Assembly (NCBI RefSeq): GCF_014349105.1
Contig: NZ_JACSJI010000027.1
Location: 1-35,361, forward strand
DNA: 35,361 nt
Source: Caulobacter sp. 17J80-11
GTDB lineage: Bacteria > Pseudomonadota > Alphaproteobacteria > Caulobacterales > Caulobacteraceae
Direction of reading: 5' to 3'
A program made the translations under genes and the position numbers. Positions 34,317 through 35,361 of the stretch are shown piece after piece. Numbering within the stretch: the first letter of the stretch is position 1; each line of letters begins with the position of its first letter. Below the pieces are notes generated by a model, which was not told the DNA's origin, did no database searches, and saw only the letters and a program-made list of their open reading frames with translations.

Positions 34317-35113
34317 ACGTCGTCCGCCCCCTGATCCTCAGCCTGCTCATCGCCGGTCCGGCCGTGGCCGAAGCGGACCCGCGCGTGCGCGTGGTCGACT
34401 TCGACGACGCCGCCGTGGTCCGCGTCGACGGCTGCTTCGGCTACCAGACCATGATCGAGTTCGAGGCCGGCGACCCCATCGAGAACGTCGGGCTCGGCGA
34501 AGCGTCCCAGTGGCTGGTGACGCCCAACCGCAGCGGCGACCTGCTGTTCGTCAAGCCGGCCCAGCGCAGCACCCGCAGCAACATGACCGTCGCCACCGCC
34601 CGCCGGCGTTACGCGTTCGAGCTGGTCGCCGCGCCGACGGCGGCGTGCGCCCGGGGCGACGTCGTCTATCGGCTGCGGTTCCGCTACCCGCAGGACCCGG
34701 CCGCCGCCGCAGCGTCGACCGCGCCGCCGCCTCTCGGCCTGGACGCGCTGGCGCCGCCGGAGACGCGCAATTTGGCCTACACCTTCACCGGCTCGGCCGA
34801 GACCGTGCCGGTCCGCGTCTTCGACAACGGCAGCCGGACCTTCTTCCGGTGGGCCGAGGGCGCCTCCACCCCGGCGGTCTACGCGCGCGGCCTGGACGAG
34901 GCGGAGACCGCCGTGAGCTTCTCCGCCCAGGGCGACTACCTGGTGGCCGACCAGGTCGCGCCGGCCTTCGTGCTCCGGCGCGGAAACGCGGTCGCGGTCC
35001 TCTACAACGACGCCTACCAGACCCCGGCGCTGGACGCCGGCTCGCCCCAGCCGCGCGCCGAAGCCGCGCGTGGACCGCGCTGGCCGTTCGGGCGCGGGAG
35101 GGCCCAGCCATGA
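34313..35113 (+). CDS. virB9: VirB9/TrbG-type outer-membrane core complex protein
   Basis: This 266-aa protein has a signal peptide (about 1-19, ending AVAEA). Its VirB9/CagX fold is seen as VRVVDFDDAAVVRV, TMIEFEAGDPIENVGLGEASQWLV, RSTRSNMTVATARRRYAFEL, then a C-terminal domain with NLAYTFTGS, PVRVFDNGSRTFFRW and GDYLVADQVAPAFVLRRG. VirB9 forms the outer-membrane ring with VirB7 and VirB10. The start overlaps virB6 (ATGA), so virB7 and virB8 are missing from this spot. The stop overlaps the virB10 ATG. Confidence 0.92.
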   Translation: MNVVRPLILSLLIAGPAVAEADPRVRVVDFDDAAVVRVDGCFGYQTMIEFEAGDPIENVGLGEASQWLVTPNRSGDLLFVKPAQRSTRSNMTVATARRRYAFELVAAPTAACARGDVVYRLRFRYPQDPAAAAASTAPPPLGLDALAPPETRNLAYTFTGSAETVPVRVFDNGSRTFFRWAEGASTPAVYARGLDEAETAVSFSAQGDYLVADQVAPAFVLRRGNAVAVLYNDAYQTPALDAGSPQPRAEAARGPRWPFGRGRAQP

Positions 35114-35361
35114 TCGCTCGACACGCTCCGGGCGGCGAGGATCCGCGCCGCGCCCTGACCTCGGCGGAGCTGCAGGCGGCCTCCGACCGCGCCCGGCCCA
35201 GGGTCGCGCGCAAGGGCGGCTCCGACGCGCTCGGCCTCGGCGCCGGCCTGCTCGGGGCCTGCCTGCTCGGCGCCTTCACCCTGGTTTCGCTCTCCCAGGG
35301 GCGCGCCCAGGCCTCCGGCGCGGCCGCGGCGGCCCAGGCCAGCTTCACCCGACGCATGAAG
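35110..35361 (+). CDS. virB10: VirB10 N-terminal part (runs off the window)
   Basis: An ATG at 35110, overlapping the virB9 stop (ATGA), opens a frame with no stop to the window end (84 codons). It shows a charged cytoplasmic N-terminus (PRRALTSAELQAASDRARP), one membrane helix (about 48-68, ALGLGAGLLGACLLGAFTLVSL), then the start of an Ala/Gln-rich periplasmic region. This layout and the position after virB9 fit VirB10, which spans from inner membrane to outer-membrane core. The conserved C-terminal domain is outside the window, so the call relies on context. Confidence 0.75.
   Translation, partial: MIARHAPGGEDPRRALTSAELQAASDRARPRVARKGGSDALGLGAGLLGACLLGAFTLVSLSQGRAQASGAAAAAQASFTRRMK

Overview
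The window is very GC-rich (strong G/C third-position bias), densely packed DNA with many ATGA/GTGA start-stop overlaps. The gene content (cbb3 oxidase operon ccoNOQPGHIS, CcmE, autotransporters with alphaproteobacterial Gly-rich repeats, a VirB-type secretion cluster) and a CtrA-like box point to an alphaproteobacterium, most likely Caulobacterales (Caulobacter/Phenylobacterium-like). The taxonomic call is inference. I saw no rRNA or tRNA genes, insertion sequences or CRISPR arrays.

Layout. (1) 1-6770: two divergent surface-protein genes share a comparatively AT-rich 404-bp intergenic region. On the minus strand is a glycine-rich repeat protein cut by the window edge. On the plus strand is a complete 1709-aa autotransporter with about 12 passenger repeats and a C-terminal beta-barrel, closed by a perfect 13-bp terminator hairpin. 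(2) 6908-11388: a compact plus-strand operon of an exported amidohydrolase, an exported M19 dipeptidase homologue, a BASS-type transporter and an ornithine-cyclodeaminase-family enzyme. (3) 11398-17506: a carbohydrate block. A GH65 phosphorylase and a beta-phosphoglucomutase-like HAD enzyme (minus) diverge from a phosphoketolase and a histidine phosphatase (plus). (4) 17573-19096: an exported M20 peptidase homologue, then a hairpin between convergent genes. (5) 19153-19847 (minus): ccmE coupled to a small Cys-containing membrane protein. Divergent from it, 20022-27825 holds the complete cbb3 terminal oxidase operon with its assembly genes. (6) 28040-35361: a GH18 lipoprotein ending 2 bp before a virB1-virB2-virB3-virB4-virB6-virB9-virB10 type IV secretion operon that runs off the right edge.

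How the genes may work together. GH65 would release beta-glucose 1-phosphate from an alpha-disaccharide and the HAD enzyme would convert it to glucose 6-phosphate. Phosphoketolase could split the derived pentose or hexose phosphate to acetyl phosphate. CcmE delivers heme to c-type cytochromes, which CcoO and CcoP require, while CcoG, CcoH, CcoI and CcoS serve copper supply and assembly of the oxidase. The VirB genes build an envelope-spanning channel, with the transglycosylase, and possibly the GH18 lipoprotein, acting on envelope or external glycans.

The most noteworthy points are: the M19 and M20 hydrolase homologues both lack expected metal ligands; virB5, virB7 and virB8 are absent from their usual places; a GH18 lipoprotein abuts the secretion operon; ccmE is apart from other ccm genes; and no FNR/FixK box is visible upstream of ccoN.
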